50,723 nucleotides of DNA from Chlamydomonas sphaeroides. Taxonomy: Eukaryota; Chlorophyta; Chlorophyceae; Chlamydomonadales; Chlamydomonadaceae. The notes under the pieces are model-generated. The model did not search any database. It was not told where the DNA came from and worked only from the letters and a program-made list of their open reading frames with translations. Within the stretch, counting starts at the first letter, position 1. Every line of letters begins with the position of its first letter. A program made the position numbers and the translations under genes. Below, piece after piece: positions 1 through 13,600 of the stretch. Where the stretch lies: contig BDDC01000183.1 in NCBI GenBank assembly GCA_001662425.1, forward strand, positions 1 to 50,723, in the 5' to 3' direction.

Positions 1-115
1 CGCCCCTCAGGCTCGCGCTGCCCCCAATGCCGCCCCTCAGGCTCGCGCTGCCCCCAATGCCGCCCCTCTGGTCGCCGCCCAGCCAGCAGGTGGGGCCCCT
101 CTGGTCGCCGCCACG
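1..115. repeat. Tandem repeats at the left edge
   Basis: A 30-base unit beginning CGCCCCTCAGG is present twice, exactly, at 1-30 and 31-60. A related unit, GCCCCTCTGGTCGCCGCC, follows at about 62 and again at about 96. The window probably opens inside a longer minisatellite. Confidence 0.85.
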
Positions 116-287
116 GCGCACCCCGCACCGCCGCGCTGCCGCATTCCACCGCCATGCATGGGCTGGGTGACGTCGCCCGCCGCCACGCCCGACACTCCCG
201 GAGCCACGTAGCCCTGCAGGCCCAACATCGCTACTGCCGCTGCCCCGTCGCCGCCGGCCGGCGCGGCGAGCGCCGCCCCGAAGTCCG
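37..287 (-). CDS. Possible 3'-terminal exon of an unidentified minus-strand gene
   Basis: On the minus strand a good acceptor (…GAACAG) at 288 is followed by an open frame rich in G/C at third positions that runs to a TGA at 37-39. The frame encodes an Ala/Gly-rich, low-complexity tail that includes the 35-base repeat region. No family is recognisable. Minus-strand frames continue up to about 770, but no exon chain could be phased, because the nearest donor lies only about 15 bases away. It may be the last exon of a gene whose body is elsewhere, or simply open GC-rich repeat sequence. Confidence 0.2.
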
Positions 288-1366
288 CTGTTCAGCGTGC
301 TTACCGCAGCGCGGCGCGACGCGGCAGCGCGTGTTGGGTAAAGTGTTTCGCCCACATCGCCCGCCTGCCCCACAGGCGCGGAACCCAGACCCCACTGCGC
401 TGCGTCCCCAACCCCATAGCACCAGCTCATCAGTTAGCGAAGCAGGTAGCGATGCACGTTTGATTGCTTCAGTGAGACGTGCGCCTCCCCGCGCCATGGT
501 TGCCGCATGCGCCGCACCAGCAATAACAAGTCCCAAACCAGCATGTTGTGCATGTCGCATTGCAAAATGTTGGAACATAATACGTGGGTTGTGGAACACC
601 CAGCGTTGTGCATCCATGCTGCACCAAGCTCGCACTGCGACGTGTCCTGCCGCCAAGGCCAGGTCCGGCTGCCCCCGGACGGACTGAAACAGATGCGCCC
701 CTCCGAATGCATGTGGACTTCACGACGAGTGGAGTGTTTGCCTAGAGATAAGTTCAACCAAGATAGGCGCACGACTTTGAGAAGAAACCGTCATGTGCAC
801 GGCAACGCACTAATATGCATCCATACGCCGCTGGCCCCACCGCCGCTTGCCGGCACCGCACCTCACCACGGTACGATTTACTGCTACAATTTGAAAGCAC
901 CATCGGCGGACGGAGCGTTGGCGTTACAGGCCTGCAGATGGGCATCGGCACCTCGCCAGCAGTGTGCGCGAACGGCGGGCCCTTCCGGGCGGGCTGCAAA
1001 CGCTAGCGTGATGACCGCAGAAAACCTTTGGTGAGGTGCGCGAGCCACCCATGATTGTTAAAATGGCTTTGCGAAACGGTTCAGAATATGTACGGCGGGG
1101 GAAAGAGTTTGCGAAAGGAACCAGCAGCAAGACGTAGGGTACTGCAGCCTGTTGGCGGATTGCATGTTGGCTGGCTCCAAGAATGGTGCAAGCTGGAATC
1201 CTCCATATTCCAATTATTATTACTCCATGTCTAGTACGATGGTGGGAGAAGTCGGGTTGGGGATGGGGTGGGTGGGTGCGTGGGGCCCGCCGGCGGGAGT
1301 GCGCGCTGCGGGTTCGTGTAGTTCGTGCTGTACACAACCCCTAAACGCTATTGCGCTGGCAGGCAT

Positions 1367-1472
1367 CATATATGTACATATATGTCTGTATGCCTATGAA
1401 GGAACCAAAGTGGGCTACGGGCCACTACCGCACGACAATGCGCATTGTCGCGCAACAATGCGCATTGTCGTG
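1367..1472. repeat. Cluster of perfect palindromes upstream of the matrix-protein gene
   Basis: There is an 18-base perfect palindrome at 1367-1384 (CATATATGTACATATATG) and another at 1433-1450 (CGACAATGCGCATTGTCG). The second also forms a longer inverted repeat: arms 1431-1447 and 1456-1472 match over 17 bases with an 8-base loop. The cluster lies about 420-530 bases before the ATG at 1894, so it could be regulatory; the sequence itself does not show this. I see nothing else in 288-1893 beyond unsupported short frames. Confidence 0.7.
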
Positions 1473-1893
1473 ACGACTCCTGACAGTGGGATCCCACACG
1501 CAGCCTCAAGATATTGTAATCCTCTGATACAAGGGTATCAACATATGTTCGTGAAGCGTTATCTTCAGCAGGAGGAGGCCGACTGACACCGGGTCACCCC
1601 TGGACCGACACTATGCCCCGCCCGCCTGTCACCAGAAATACGGAACCATCAATCGCTATTTCAGCCATAGAGAGCACACATTATTCGCTTTCTTACACAG
1701 CTACCGACTTTACACGGCCCACGCACGAATTAACACGCCACTTATGAGCACCTGCGCTGTGAACGCGTGACAATTGCCAGGACTACGCCAGTGTGGCGGG
1801 TAGCGTTCAGCCGTCCGATTAGAGCGGCCTGGGACAGCGGGAGCAGCAATGGGCGGGCGGGTTAATAAGCAGTTCACATTGACGACATTACAG

Positions 1894-4800
1894 ATGCGGC
1901 CAGCAGCATTTCTCACGGCGGTCACATGTCTGGTGGCCTGTGGACTGACGCTTGTGTCAGGTGAGCGTCATAGACTAGCATTACCCGTTGTGAGGTCTCA
2001 TATGCGCCATTATATATTAGGCAGGTAGGCACGAATGCTTGTTCTTGGCAGTGCGCTATTTTTTTTGCCGATGTATGGCCACTGGGCTCCTACTGTATGG
2101 TATATGAGGAATAACTGCAACGACATGGTATTGATAGACTATATATGCGAGGACCGAAGCGGCAATGATTCAATATTTTGCATACAGCAGCGGTCTGCGG
2201 CTGTGGTTTGCGGCTGTCTTTGCACGTGGCAACCACCTCCCACGACCTGCTACAGCCGGAACACCAACCCAGAACTGCAGCCGCCACCCAATGCATACAG
2301 CAGTGTGAAGTAACCACGGGCAACCTAAAAATTCCACATAAATACATGCATCGTCCCATACGTACCTCGACCGCGCAGGCCAGGCCAGCAGCACATGTCC
2401 CAACGCCGATGCCGCCGCGGCATGCGGCGGCACTGACGGCGCTCTAGGCTTCTGCCGCGCCCCTCGCGCGGTGCTGGGCCCCGAGTTCTTCTACGGCTAC
2501 AGCTGCAACTGGTGAGTGTGTTGTTTAGAGAGCTGGGTATGCTGGGCGGGCGGGTAGGAGGACTGACCGCAGGCAGACGTGCGACACACACTATACCATG
2601 CCATGCCTTCCCCGGCCCCGCCGCCACCGCTGCCGTGCACCCACCATTGCAGCTTCACCGGCGCTCGCTATGTCTGGCAGGGTGCCTTGACGGCTGGCCG
2701 CCTGTGGGTCCCACGCTGCAACGGTACGTGCCTCATCACCAGCAGTCGGTGGTAGCACCTAGTCCATGGGTTACACAGCGATTGGCTGGGGCTTACTTGT
2801 GCGCACATACACACACGAGCGGCCTGATTTGCTTAACGGTCGCGATCGGCGCTCGCCCATCCCCCGCGCCGCACACTACACGGGGCCACCGATTTTCCCA
2901 GTGTGCTTGCCGCCGCCGCCCCGCAGCAGCAATCAAAGAGTGGTTCGACATGCTGTTGCAGGTCATACAGGGCGTAATAAGTACGTAGCAAGGCGTGCAT
3001 CTTGCTCCCTTTCTTGCCCCCCGCCCATCCGTCCAGATATCAACGAGTGCGCCGAGGGCACGGCCAACTGCCCGCCAGGCAGCACGTGCACCAACCTGGT
3101 GAGCCGCAGGGCATACACGACTACCGGGTGTGCATCCCCTTACGCCCCCGCCCTGCTGCCTGCGCCCCGGGCCCCAGCCAAGGCCCGCCCCCGGGCCCCT
3201 AGGGCCGGGGCGGGCCCCTCTCTTTCTTCGGAGCTCCGGGGCCCCGCCCTGACCCCGGGCATTTCCTGGCAACCGGGCACGCACCTATCTGAGCCCCGGG
3301 ACCCCACGGGCCCCAGTGTCCCCACATTCCCGCGCCCCCGCCCGCTCCGCGCTCCCGGGCCCCGGGGCCCCCACGGCTCCCAAGCCCCCGGCGGGCACGC
3401 TGGCCCCTGAAGCTCCCTGAGGCCCCCCAAGCAGCCGCCGGGCCCCTGGAGCGGCCCTGTGTACCAAGCTGCACCCCATGCATGTGGCCCAACATCCGCC
3501 GAGCGACCGCTCCTAACCAACACATGACTCAATCCCTCCCAACACCCCACCCCGCGTGCATCGCACGCAGGTACCTGGCTTCCGCTGCAGCTGCCCCCTG
3601 TGGTACACATTGAACGCAGCTGACAACACTTGCGTTAGTGAGTAGTATCAAGCGTCCGCGTGCATCGTGTATCGCTGCCTAGTCAGATCTGTCAGCCGGC
3701 CAACGCTTTGTTCCGCATTGGTGACTGTCTTGGGTTGCAAGAGCGAGCGAGGCGTCCGTGGCTACAGTGACAACGCGCCCGCTCCACCGCCCTTGCTATG
3801 CTCCTCGCGGATTTCCTGACGGCCTCCCGCCCCGTCCTCCCCGGCCCTTCCGCCCCCGCCCAGTGGACGACACGTGCGCCAGCAACCCCTGCACCGCCCC
3901 GGCCACCTGCGTCAACACGGTCAACAGCACCAACGCAGCCGACCGGGCCCGGGGCTACACCTGCACCTGCCCGCCGTCACGTGTCGAGGGCGTGTCGTAC
4001 ACGTGAGGGGCTGCGGGGGCGGGCTGCGGGCGTAGCAGGGATATAAAAGGGGGCCTTCTGGCTGCTGGGTATGCCGCTGGGTGCTCGTGTGCACCCGCCA
4101 GCAGGCTGCTTGCTTTGCCTTGATTGCTGTACAAGAAGCGCGCATTGTCAGACGGGGTTGGACACCAACACGTACGTCATACTGCTCCTCGCGGTGCCCT
4201 CGCCCGTCCCGCCCATTTGCTGCGCGCAGATATGCTTACCCATACACCGTCAACAAATGTGTCACCGGCACGAAGCAGTGCGACTTCGGCAAGATGCAGG
4301 TCGCCGATACCTGCCAAGGCGAGTGCCGTCAGCCACTGCTGCCAGCCTCCGCAGCCGTGTGGATGTATCTCAGCGTTTCGTTCGTTCCAGCAACATTTCT
4401 GAAGACATTTCAAACCAGGCTTCATCACTTACTCCGGCCCTCGCTACGTACCATATCCTTTGTTAACCCCACACCGACCGCAGATCACCCCTGCATCACA
4501 ACGTATGACCCGTGCGCCGGCTTCGCCAATACCGTGTGCTCCTCCAATGCCACCGCAACAAGGTGAGTCACGGACACTCGCATCGGGCTAGATGTCGTAC
4601 GTGCGCCGTGTCGTACATGCCGCGTTATGTACGGCGGTATAGCAAATGCATCAGGCCAGTAGTTGTACGATGCTGGTGGCAATAGTGGCAAGATACACGC
4701 ACCTCATAATACTCATCTATCGTCACCTCCCGTCCAACGCACAATGCTGCCGCCGCCGTACAGGCACAATTGCGTCTGCAAGCGTGGACATGAGTGGTAG

Positions 4801-7614
4801 GCACCAGCGCAGCACTGCTTTTGCTATCTAGCTACGTAGACCCACCTGCACATACGGGCACTACTGCGTTCTCTCGCCACTCTTCCCAGTGCAACTCGCA
4901 CACGTCCGTGTGTCTATCTTGGCTGGGTCTATCACCATGCACCAGGGACTTGAACAACATGAGCAACACCGGCTGCACCGTGTGCTCCGTTGGCTGGTGC
5001 GTATGTGTATATGTGTCGGTGTATGCGCATGCGTGTGTGCGCCGTGTGGCTGGGTCTCCTCATACGTACAAGGCATATACGGATGTTGACATGGTCGGTC
5101 CGCTCTTAGGAATCAGCAGGGGTGATCAATGTGCGGGGCTTGTTAGGGCTGCACACGCATAGCTCCGGGGATCCGTGGAAACACATCAGTCTCAATCATT
5201 AGTCAGCAGGCACGGGTAAGTTACCATACATATGAAACAAGGGTTCGCTTCCTTTGCTAACCTCGCCCCATTGCCCGCACCGCAGGGTCAAATTCAACGG
5301 GGAGTGCTGTGAGTGCCAGCCACGTGGCCAGGGGTCTTATACGAGCGTACCCATCTTTGCATGCTGGCTCCCTCTGCTGGCCTCCACCACACGGTGGCAA
5401 TCGTTGTGCACCTCAACTGCCACTGCTGCTGCTGTTGCTGTAACCCCGCCCTTACTTGGCCATGCCATGCCCACCCAGTCAACCCCTGCCTGACGAAGAA
5501 TTGCACCGATGACGGCCAGCCCTTTGCGCGGTGCACCTCAGCCCTCACCGGCCCCGGCGGCTCGCCGCTGGCGGTGTGTTCGGCAACCGAGTGTCAGCCG
5601 GGTGCGCACCACTGGGTCAAGGAATTGAACCAGGCTGCAGCGCGGCAGCCTGACATACATGTTTGCAGGTTCACGCATATGCAATGCCACCCGTCATCAT
5701 CCTTGCACGCAAGCTCATTCGTTGCCCCCAACGCGCAACAGGCCACGTCCGCAATGCCGATGGCAAGTGCCTGGCCTGCGCTACCGGCTTCATTGCCTCA
5801 TCGAGCGGTCTGTGCGTAGGTGAGACAGATAGAGTAGCGGATGGGCCTGGACGACCGACCTACCGCAGCCTGCGCACTGCCCCTGCTGGTCCCATACTGC
5901 CGTGTGTCTATCTGCTGCCGTACTATAAGTTGTGTAATACGTCACCTCAGCCCAGCACCTCACCTGCCGTGCCCTCCAGCGCTGCCCACGCGCGCGCTGC
6001 CTCCCGCACTGCTGCCCTATATATCTACCACCTGTACCACCTGTCACGCGACATATCGTCCACCATTCCCCACAGCCGACCCTTGCCGTTTGGGCAGCCT
6101 GGCTACCTGCGGCGCCGCCTCACGCCCCAACACCGTGTGCATGCGGACCATCCTCGCAAGCCGGGTCACGGCAATCTGCACCTGTACGATGGGCTGGGCC
6201 GGCAACGCAATGGCCACTACCGGATGCACATCGTGTACTGCCAGCCACATGCTGCTGGACGGACAGTGCGTTGGTGAGTTTGAGAGGTGTGCCGGCTTAC
6301 AGAGGATTTTTAGGCAGGTAGAGTGAGCCGCTTTGGACTCCCATCTCGCCATGCACGGGGTCCCGCGGAGTGACACTCTCTGTCTTGGGTGGTCGTGGCT
6401 TGCTTCGTGCGCGCTGTGACCTCGGCCTTGTCCCATTGGTTGCCCGGGTATTAAAATAATGTATGAAGCGTGCGTGCCTCTAAACATCCCGCTTGATTAT
6501 TGCCACAGTGAACCCCTGTGCTCTCGACCCGGCGGCCATTTGTGCGGCTGCCGGCCAGCCCAACGCCCAGTGCGTCGTCAACACGACCGCCGTCCCGCTG
6601 CCCACGGCCAACTGCGTCACGAGCGAGTGCCAGCCCGGTTACATTCGCAACCCAGCCGACAGCAACAAGTGTACGGCTTGCGCAAACGGCTACGTCAAGG
6701 TCGGCCAGCTGTGTGGTACGTATAAGGGCGGCGCACTAAGTAGTCGTACAGATGGGGTCGTCGTCGTACATACATAAGTGCTGTGGAGTGTCGTATGTGT
6801 ATACCATGCGCATGGCCAATGAGCCCTGGCATGTATGATATGTTGTGCATATGGTTACGGTAGGTGCGTGCGTCATATATGTTGCAAGCTTCTATATCTT
6901 TGTGTCGCTCGCTGCTGGCCCTGCCCTTGTAGTGACCGTGTGCAACAACATAACGTGTGCAGCGGCGGGCGACCCCAACGCTCTCTGCGCCACACGGCTC
7001 AACCCAAGCTCAACCGCTGCCGTCGCTGACTGCTCCACAACGGGTGGGTTGCCGCTGTTGGATGCGCGCGTCCATAGAGGATAGGTACAGCATATGATCG
7101 CACGCGCCGCCGTTGGCATCTATCTACCCCCGCCACACTTGCTGACATGCATGCTGCATCGAGTCTATCTCCCAAACCCTACCGTATCCTCAATGCTTTG
7201 CCCTGCCTGCTGCTGCTTAACATTCTGCTCATGAAAATGCTGCCATGTACATACAGCCTGCAAGACTGGGTATGCAAGAGACTCGAGCAGCAACAACACG
7301 TGCTCCGCATGCGCTGCTGGCTACGAAAAGGAGGGCGGCGACTGTGCACGTGAGTGGAAAGCAATCAAGCAGACAACGCGTATTACTGTGTGTAATGCGT
7401 CCAGCAGTGTGAGGTTCCTGTCAGTATTCACTTTCACCAACCTTGTTTCAGCCTTGCTTCATTCAGCCCTATTACCCTATACCTATTAGATGCTCAGAGT
7501 TCTTTGTGTTATTTGCATTTAGTCCACGTACCCCTCGACTTGGATATCCCGCCAGCTGTCTGCCCCTTGGGCTACGTCAGAGCCGCCAACCAGACCTGCA
7601 TCGACCAGGACGAG
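1894..7614 (+). other. Exons 1-19 of the matrix-protein gene: signal peptide and EGF-like array
   Basis: Exons: 1894-1960, 2379-2511, 2653-2723, 2927-2980, 3037-3098, 3571-3637, 3864-4002, 4230-4318, 4484-4562, 4764-4796, 4946-4996, 5286-5308, 5479-5601, 5742-5819, 6076-6273, 6509-6715, 6933-7043, 7257-7349 and 7523-7614. Exon 5 opens a calcium-binding-type EGF module (NINEC), and six-cysteine spacing recurs in exons 5-7. Exons 13-18 repeat a pattern of a 'NPC…C' half followed by a 'C-x-A-C-A-x-G' half, as in protist EGF-like arrays. Exon 8 ends at 4318 before a GC donor (4319-4320). This is the only choice that keeps the frame into exon 9. Confidence 0.85.
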
Positions 7615-10600
7615 GTACAGATGTCCTTGAATGGGGTCCGCCTGCTGCGAAGAGCGAGTATAGGTAGTGTGGGAGTACTTATATACGGTATGCATGCCCG
7701 GCCCGCGTGCGTGTTTCTGTTACCCACGCGCCCGTGTGTTTCTATTACCCTCAGCGCCCCACGTGTATGGGCCCTGCTGCCTCCTTTAGATCACAGCTGG
7801 TCAAGCCCGCTGTACTTCTAGTCCAATTTCTATTTTGTCGTGGGGCACTGAGGCCCCGTAGCATAGCCCCAGCTTGCTTGACGTCTTTTGTGGGAGACAT
7901 ACGAGCATGCACACGCAGCCTTACTCGCAGCCTTACTCGCTCCACATCAATAATCAAGGCCTGCCTGCTGTATTGCCATTGCCGCAACCGCACGCACAAT
8001 CACGCTTCTCTGTCTCCATTCGCGCCCCCCAACCTTGGCGCATGTGCCACGTGCCCGCAGTGCGCCACGGGCGCCGCCACGTGCTCGCCCACCTACTCGG
8101 TCTGCGCCAACACCCCCGGAAATTGGACCTGGTGGGTGGGGCGGCGGGGTTTCTGCGGACCAGGGGCGGCACAAGACGGCGAGCGGCGGGTGGGGAGGCA
8201 AATACGTATGCATGCATGCATCCAGAGCCGCCGCTCGCTGCGCCGAGCCCTGGCTAGGCTGCTGGGGAATGGATCCTCCGTCGCCATTGCCTCCTGCTGC
8301 CAATGCATCATCTTCATGCATCACTCCTACAGTGCGTGCCTGGACAGCGCCGACGCCATTGACACTCGCACCTGCGGCCCAAGTGCGTGGGGACTGGAGC
8401 ATTATTGCGTTGTGTGCGCAACGTTCTGATTACGCACACCAGGCACATGCGAATGTTGCAGTGTCGGTACGCCTGAACCATCCGCAAAACTTTCGTGTCG
8501 CTCAAAGGCGTCACTATAATTCTACCTTGCTTGCTGCAGATATCAATGGCAAGCCGCCGTCCAACCTAGCTCAAGGGCAGGTGGGCATGGGAAGTGCGTG
8601 CATGTCTGGCGAGATAGACCACAACATACACAGCAGCAGCATCACTTTGAGGTAGCAAGCTCTCCATATGTGCGCGGCTTGCTAGCTGGACCGAGTACAC
8701 ATGAGTCCCTGATGAACATGACTGCTGCGCAGATCTGCTGACTGCTCCCTTGTTTATAATTTCTCTCACGTTGCTTCCTCAGCCTACAGTTGCATCAAGT
8801 TTCAAGTACTTGTAAGCAGTCAATTTGTAGCTAGCACATCAGCAAGTGCAGGCGGCACACGCATGTGGCTGGGTATCTCACTTCAGATTTTACATAGGGC
8901 ATGCATCTAGTGCATAGCTAGGCCTTTCCATACATGTGCCATAATGCCGCCCCAGTTGCACTACTGCTGGCTCAGGTTGCACTGCCACCTGCTTCTCCAT
9001 CGTGCTGCAGCGGCATTATTCCATATGGTGCCGGGCGTGTGGTGGATGGCATCATCGGCCCTGACTGGCCGCACTTCCTCTCCAAGGAGGACGACGGTAA
9101 GGCTTGTAGATCTCAATTCCTTAGATAATGCCGCCCAGCGTACATGCATGGAGCTCGTAGAGCTAGCTGGCCATGCGTGCCTTCCTGTCTGCCTTTGATG
9201 ATATGATCTGCGCAAGCAAACCTCCACACCCCATCCCGTACCAACTGCCGTACGCAGCAAATCCATGGCTTGCCATCGACCTGAGTTCCCGCGCTTTAGT
9301 GACCCGCGTTGTCATCTACAACCGCAACCTCAATACGACAACACGTTACCGCCTACAGAACGCGGTTAGTCGGGCAGGGTGACATCTTGCGTGCCATGCA
9401 CCTCAAGCCAGCCAGTCACAGAAACAAAGGCACAAGGCACCGACATACTGCATGCATGATGCTCGTTTCAAGGTCAATCTCTCACCTTTCGTCATTTCCA
9501 ACCCGTCCGTTTGCCATCACATACAGGAGCTGCGCATTGGTGATGTCGCCGTAACGTCGTCCTCTGCCAGCGACGCTTTGATTGCACAGAACATGCTGGT
9601 GAGGGGGGCGGCCGGGCTGGTGACGGGGTGTACCAACCAACACGAAGAGTTGTAACACACACCGTAATAGACATCTGCATGCATGTCATAGCTGCTGTGT
9701 CAGGCATTCTTTCACTACCACCTGCGTTTGCTTGCTTGCATTGTAGGTGTGGCGCAACGAGCCTGCAGAATTCGGCCTCAACATCTACAACATCTCGCTG
9801 CTGAAGTGAGCAGGCATGGATATATGGCTATGAGTTAGAGAGGGTTAGGATGTTTAGAGGACAAGCAGCGCTGCATTCCGGTGGGTCTGATGTTCAGCCT
9901 CTTATTTGTTATTGATACCAGTTTTTATTATCCCTTGCGGCAATGCATCTGCCTCAGTGCACCGGCTCGCGGACGATATGTGACGCTCCAGGTCAGCAGG
10001 CTTGTCAGGCGATGGGACGATTACTGTGAAGAGAGGGGGTGGCTGGGCGACAAGCGACAGTATTTTATACCAGCTGAGGCTGGCCTGGGCGGCTTGCTAA
10101 GCTTGCTACGCTCCGTCCTTATGCATGCGTACATACCTCTCAGTTACACTTCTTGTTGTTCCGCCCCATGGCACTGCCTTGACGCAGAACTTCAACCCAG
10201 AAGCAGTAGATTATGAGCTGTGAGTGCTCAAATTGCAATTGTGGCTGCTACACCTGTAGTACAGTGTTCCCGCGAGCCTTCCTTGCTCCAACCATGACTG
10301 CTCACTTCATGAAATGCCCCTTGACAGCTCAATTCAAGAGATTCAAGTATTTGGAAATGTATTGCCGATAGGGGGTATGTATGGGCTGCAAGGTTGCGTT
10401 TGTTGCGTGCAACGCTTTTCAGGGTTGTACGCCTGCTGTACATATTACTGACTGGCGCTGGCAATCGATTTAGACGAGCTGCCTACGTGCCTCACTGCTT
10501 CTGTCACCGACCCGAGACCCCATCCGGTCATATCTTGTACACCTGAATGTGCATTTTGTGCAAACAGACTGTCAAGTATTGTAACTGGCCCTACCGTGTT

Positions 10601-13600
10601 CCACCTGTATTCTGCAATTTATCTGGGTTTCCAGGTATCAAGATCTCACATAAAAGGCCTGTTTACACAAGCAGTGACTCCGATTCATCGGTGTCGAGGC
10701 TGACGGATGGGTATGTTGGACGGTGGACTTCAGCGCCGGGCGCCCAGGCGAGATGGATGGGGATTGGATGGGACCTATCTGCATGCTGTGGATGTTGTAA
10801 GCATGTGCACAAGCCTATACAGCCTTGGCGCTGGGGTATTGTTGGATTTTGTTAACCGCTGAAGAAGGAGACCAGTCAGCCCTGAGCCCCGCACATGAAG
10901 CTGTCATGCAGCACACGCACACACCGCACCAACGGGTTTAGGACGTCGAGCTAGTCGAGCTTCCTTGCACCCATCCAACATGCACCCGGCCCCTGCTAAT
11001 TCCGTCCGCTCAGGATCCGACCCCGTACGTCTCCATTGACCTTGGTACGTGTGCGGCGTTATGCTAGTTACACCAGAAGTAAACCCGCACCACATGTACA
11101 TTACGTACTGAATGTGTGGTGCGGGTTTTCTTCCCGTGCATACATTGCGTGCAATGTACTATTGGCCAGCTTACATGGAAGGGCCCCAACAAAACAAATT
11201 CTTCTCTTGAGCATGTACTGCGTGTGTACTGCTGGGCCTCTTGTAGGAATCGCATCGACTGTTTACGAAATCAGAGTTTACTTGGGTGGTAAGCTGAAAT
11301 TTAAGCATGGTAGCTGCCGCTGTCAACTGAATGTTGTGCTGGTGATGACGGACGGAGGCAGGCCGCCGCTGACCCCGGATACCCAATGTTCTCAACCAAG
11401 CCACCCTAGATTCCCCGCCCACCAACGCAAATGATCAACTTTACCTGCCTAGTGAACTGAAGCCCCATCTTTTTATATGTGCTAGGCGCCACGCACTCAC
11501 ATGGTTAAGCATTATGGACTGCGCGCCTCAACATTCCCTGTCCGTTCTCTGCTTGTTAACAAGCAGCACTATTGCACTGGTCTCCCCCGGCTCGCAGGTC
11601 CATACACTTTTCAGGAGATTCGGATTGGAAATGCATCAGTCACAGGCCCAGGCCAGCAGGACTTGACGGCTAACCCGATTGCTTGGCAGAATCACACGAG
11701 ATTGCTATACACTACCTGGGCCGCGGTGCCAGTAGAAATTAGCATCAACCCTGCGCGCACTGGCCGTTGGCTGACGCTACAGGTGATTTCTTTCCCAGCG
11801 TCTGCCAGTGTCTGACCCGAAATTAATTACCTAAAAGCTCGACGTGGTCTCCACCCCTGCTATGCCATGTGTCATCTCAATTTATTGCAGGGCGTATTTA
11901 TTGGCGAAAACATAACTCGGCGTGTAAATGAGGTTCATGTGTTTGGACGCCGGAACAGTCCGCGTGAGGGGATTATCCCCTCGTGGTGTGCGCAGCAGGG
12001 CGGTGCCAGCCGCTGCACGCAGCCCAACAGCCGCTGCCTGGACACGCTGTCGGGGTCCAAGTGCGTGTGCAGCACGGTGAGACATACAAGTGGAGGCGGG
12101 GGAGGGAGGGAGGGAGGTGAGGGGCTGGAGCGGAGATGATGCCCTCGCGTTCACACATGGCCGGCCCCCTGCTGCTGTACACTCGCATGCACGCCACTTG
12201 CCCACAGGGTTTGGTGTACAGCATGGCCCAGGGCGCCTGCGTCCAGGCCGTGCCCTCGCCTCCCAACCCCCCAACGGCCCCCTCGCCGCCTCCGTCCCCT
12301 CCTTCGCCCACTGCGCCGCTGCCACCCTCGACCCCGCTTCCACCGTCACCCCCGGCATCGCCTTCGCCTCCCAACCCACCTCCCAGCCCCTCACCTCCTC
12401 AGCCGCCCAGCTACCCTAGCCCGCCCTCTCCACCGGCACCATCACCAAGCCCAATGCCTCCAGCGCACCCTGCCCCGCCGTCGCCTCCTCAGCCTCCGCT
12501 GCCACCTCTAAGCTGCTCAACTGGGTAGGTATCGCGCACATTGCTCCTGTATATGCTAGCTGTCGTACATGTACCCTTTTTATCTGTGACCAGGCTTGTG
12601 ACCAGGCGTGTCGGGCCTAATGCAAATTGATCCCGCTTTTATAAGGTACATATACTCTGCAGTCGACAATCGCTGCAATGATGTCGATGAGTAAGTCGGT
12701 TGGGCTGCCATGCCGCTCAGCATAGGCTCACCCATCTGCCGCAAATCCCTTATAAATACTACGTCTCAACGCTCCTGCGTGCCTCGTATGGGAGCTTGCG
12801 CCTTTTCCTTTGATTGCTGTCTTGCATTGCGCACAAATGGAGTTGCACATCACCAACGATTGCTGGTCGGCCCCATATATCCAGGTGTACGGCATCCCCC
12901 GGCATCTGTGGCACAGGCGCTTGCATCAACAGCCAGGGCGGCTTCACCTGTGAGGCGACGACGCGCGGCACTGGCTATTTTATGGCTATATAGCATGGGG
13001 CTGGCCTTAAGTTCGGCAGGGCGTCAATCGCGGACAGGGGCAAGAGTGTCTGGGTTAGGGGCAAGCTAGATGTATAGTTTGTGACACACGCCATGACAAG
13101 CAACGGCTGGAATTTTGGCCGTATTAGCAGCATCTTCCACGCACAGCTAGCCATCCGTCCATGCTCCCAGCAGTGCGCGCCCTCTGCGTGTAGATAGCTT
13201 GCTTGGACTGCCACCAGGTACCCTGCCTGCTGCAAGCCCTGCTGCTGCTGCTGAGATGAGCGCCCCTGCGCTGCTGCTGGCTCACCAGGTGCTTGCTCGG
13301 CGGGTTACATCAATGCCGCAAATCAAACTTGCGTCGACGCCGATGAGGTGTGTGTCGGGGATGATGCATGGGACAAGCGACGACCAAACAATATGGCGTA
13401 GTTGCTTGATCGCTCACGCACCTGCTGATCGTTGGCTCTCCTGCATGCCCGTGTGCTACGTGTGTACGTGTGCGTGCGCCACTCCATCCACCTACCATGC
13501 ATGCATGCTGCGTCTCTTGCTGGCCGCGTTCCGCACATCACTACCCCTCAGTGCGCCACGGGTGCCGCCACCTGCTCGCCCACCTACTCGGTCTGCGCCA

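Noticed and set aside
12661..12662. CAG acceptor before TCGACAATCG as the start of exon 37
   Set aside because: It would place a stop in frame within seven codons. The AG at 12644-12645 restores the EGF consensus.
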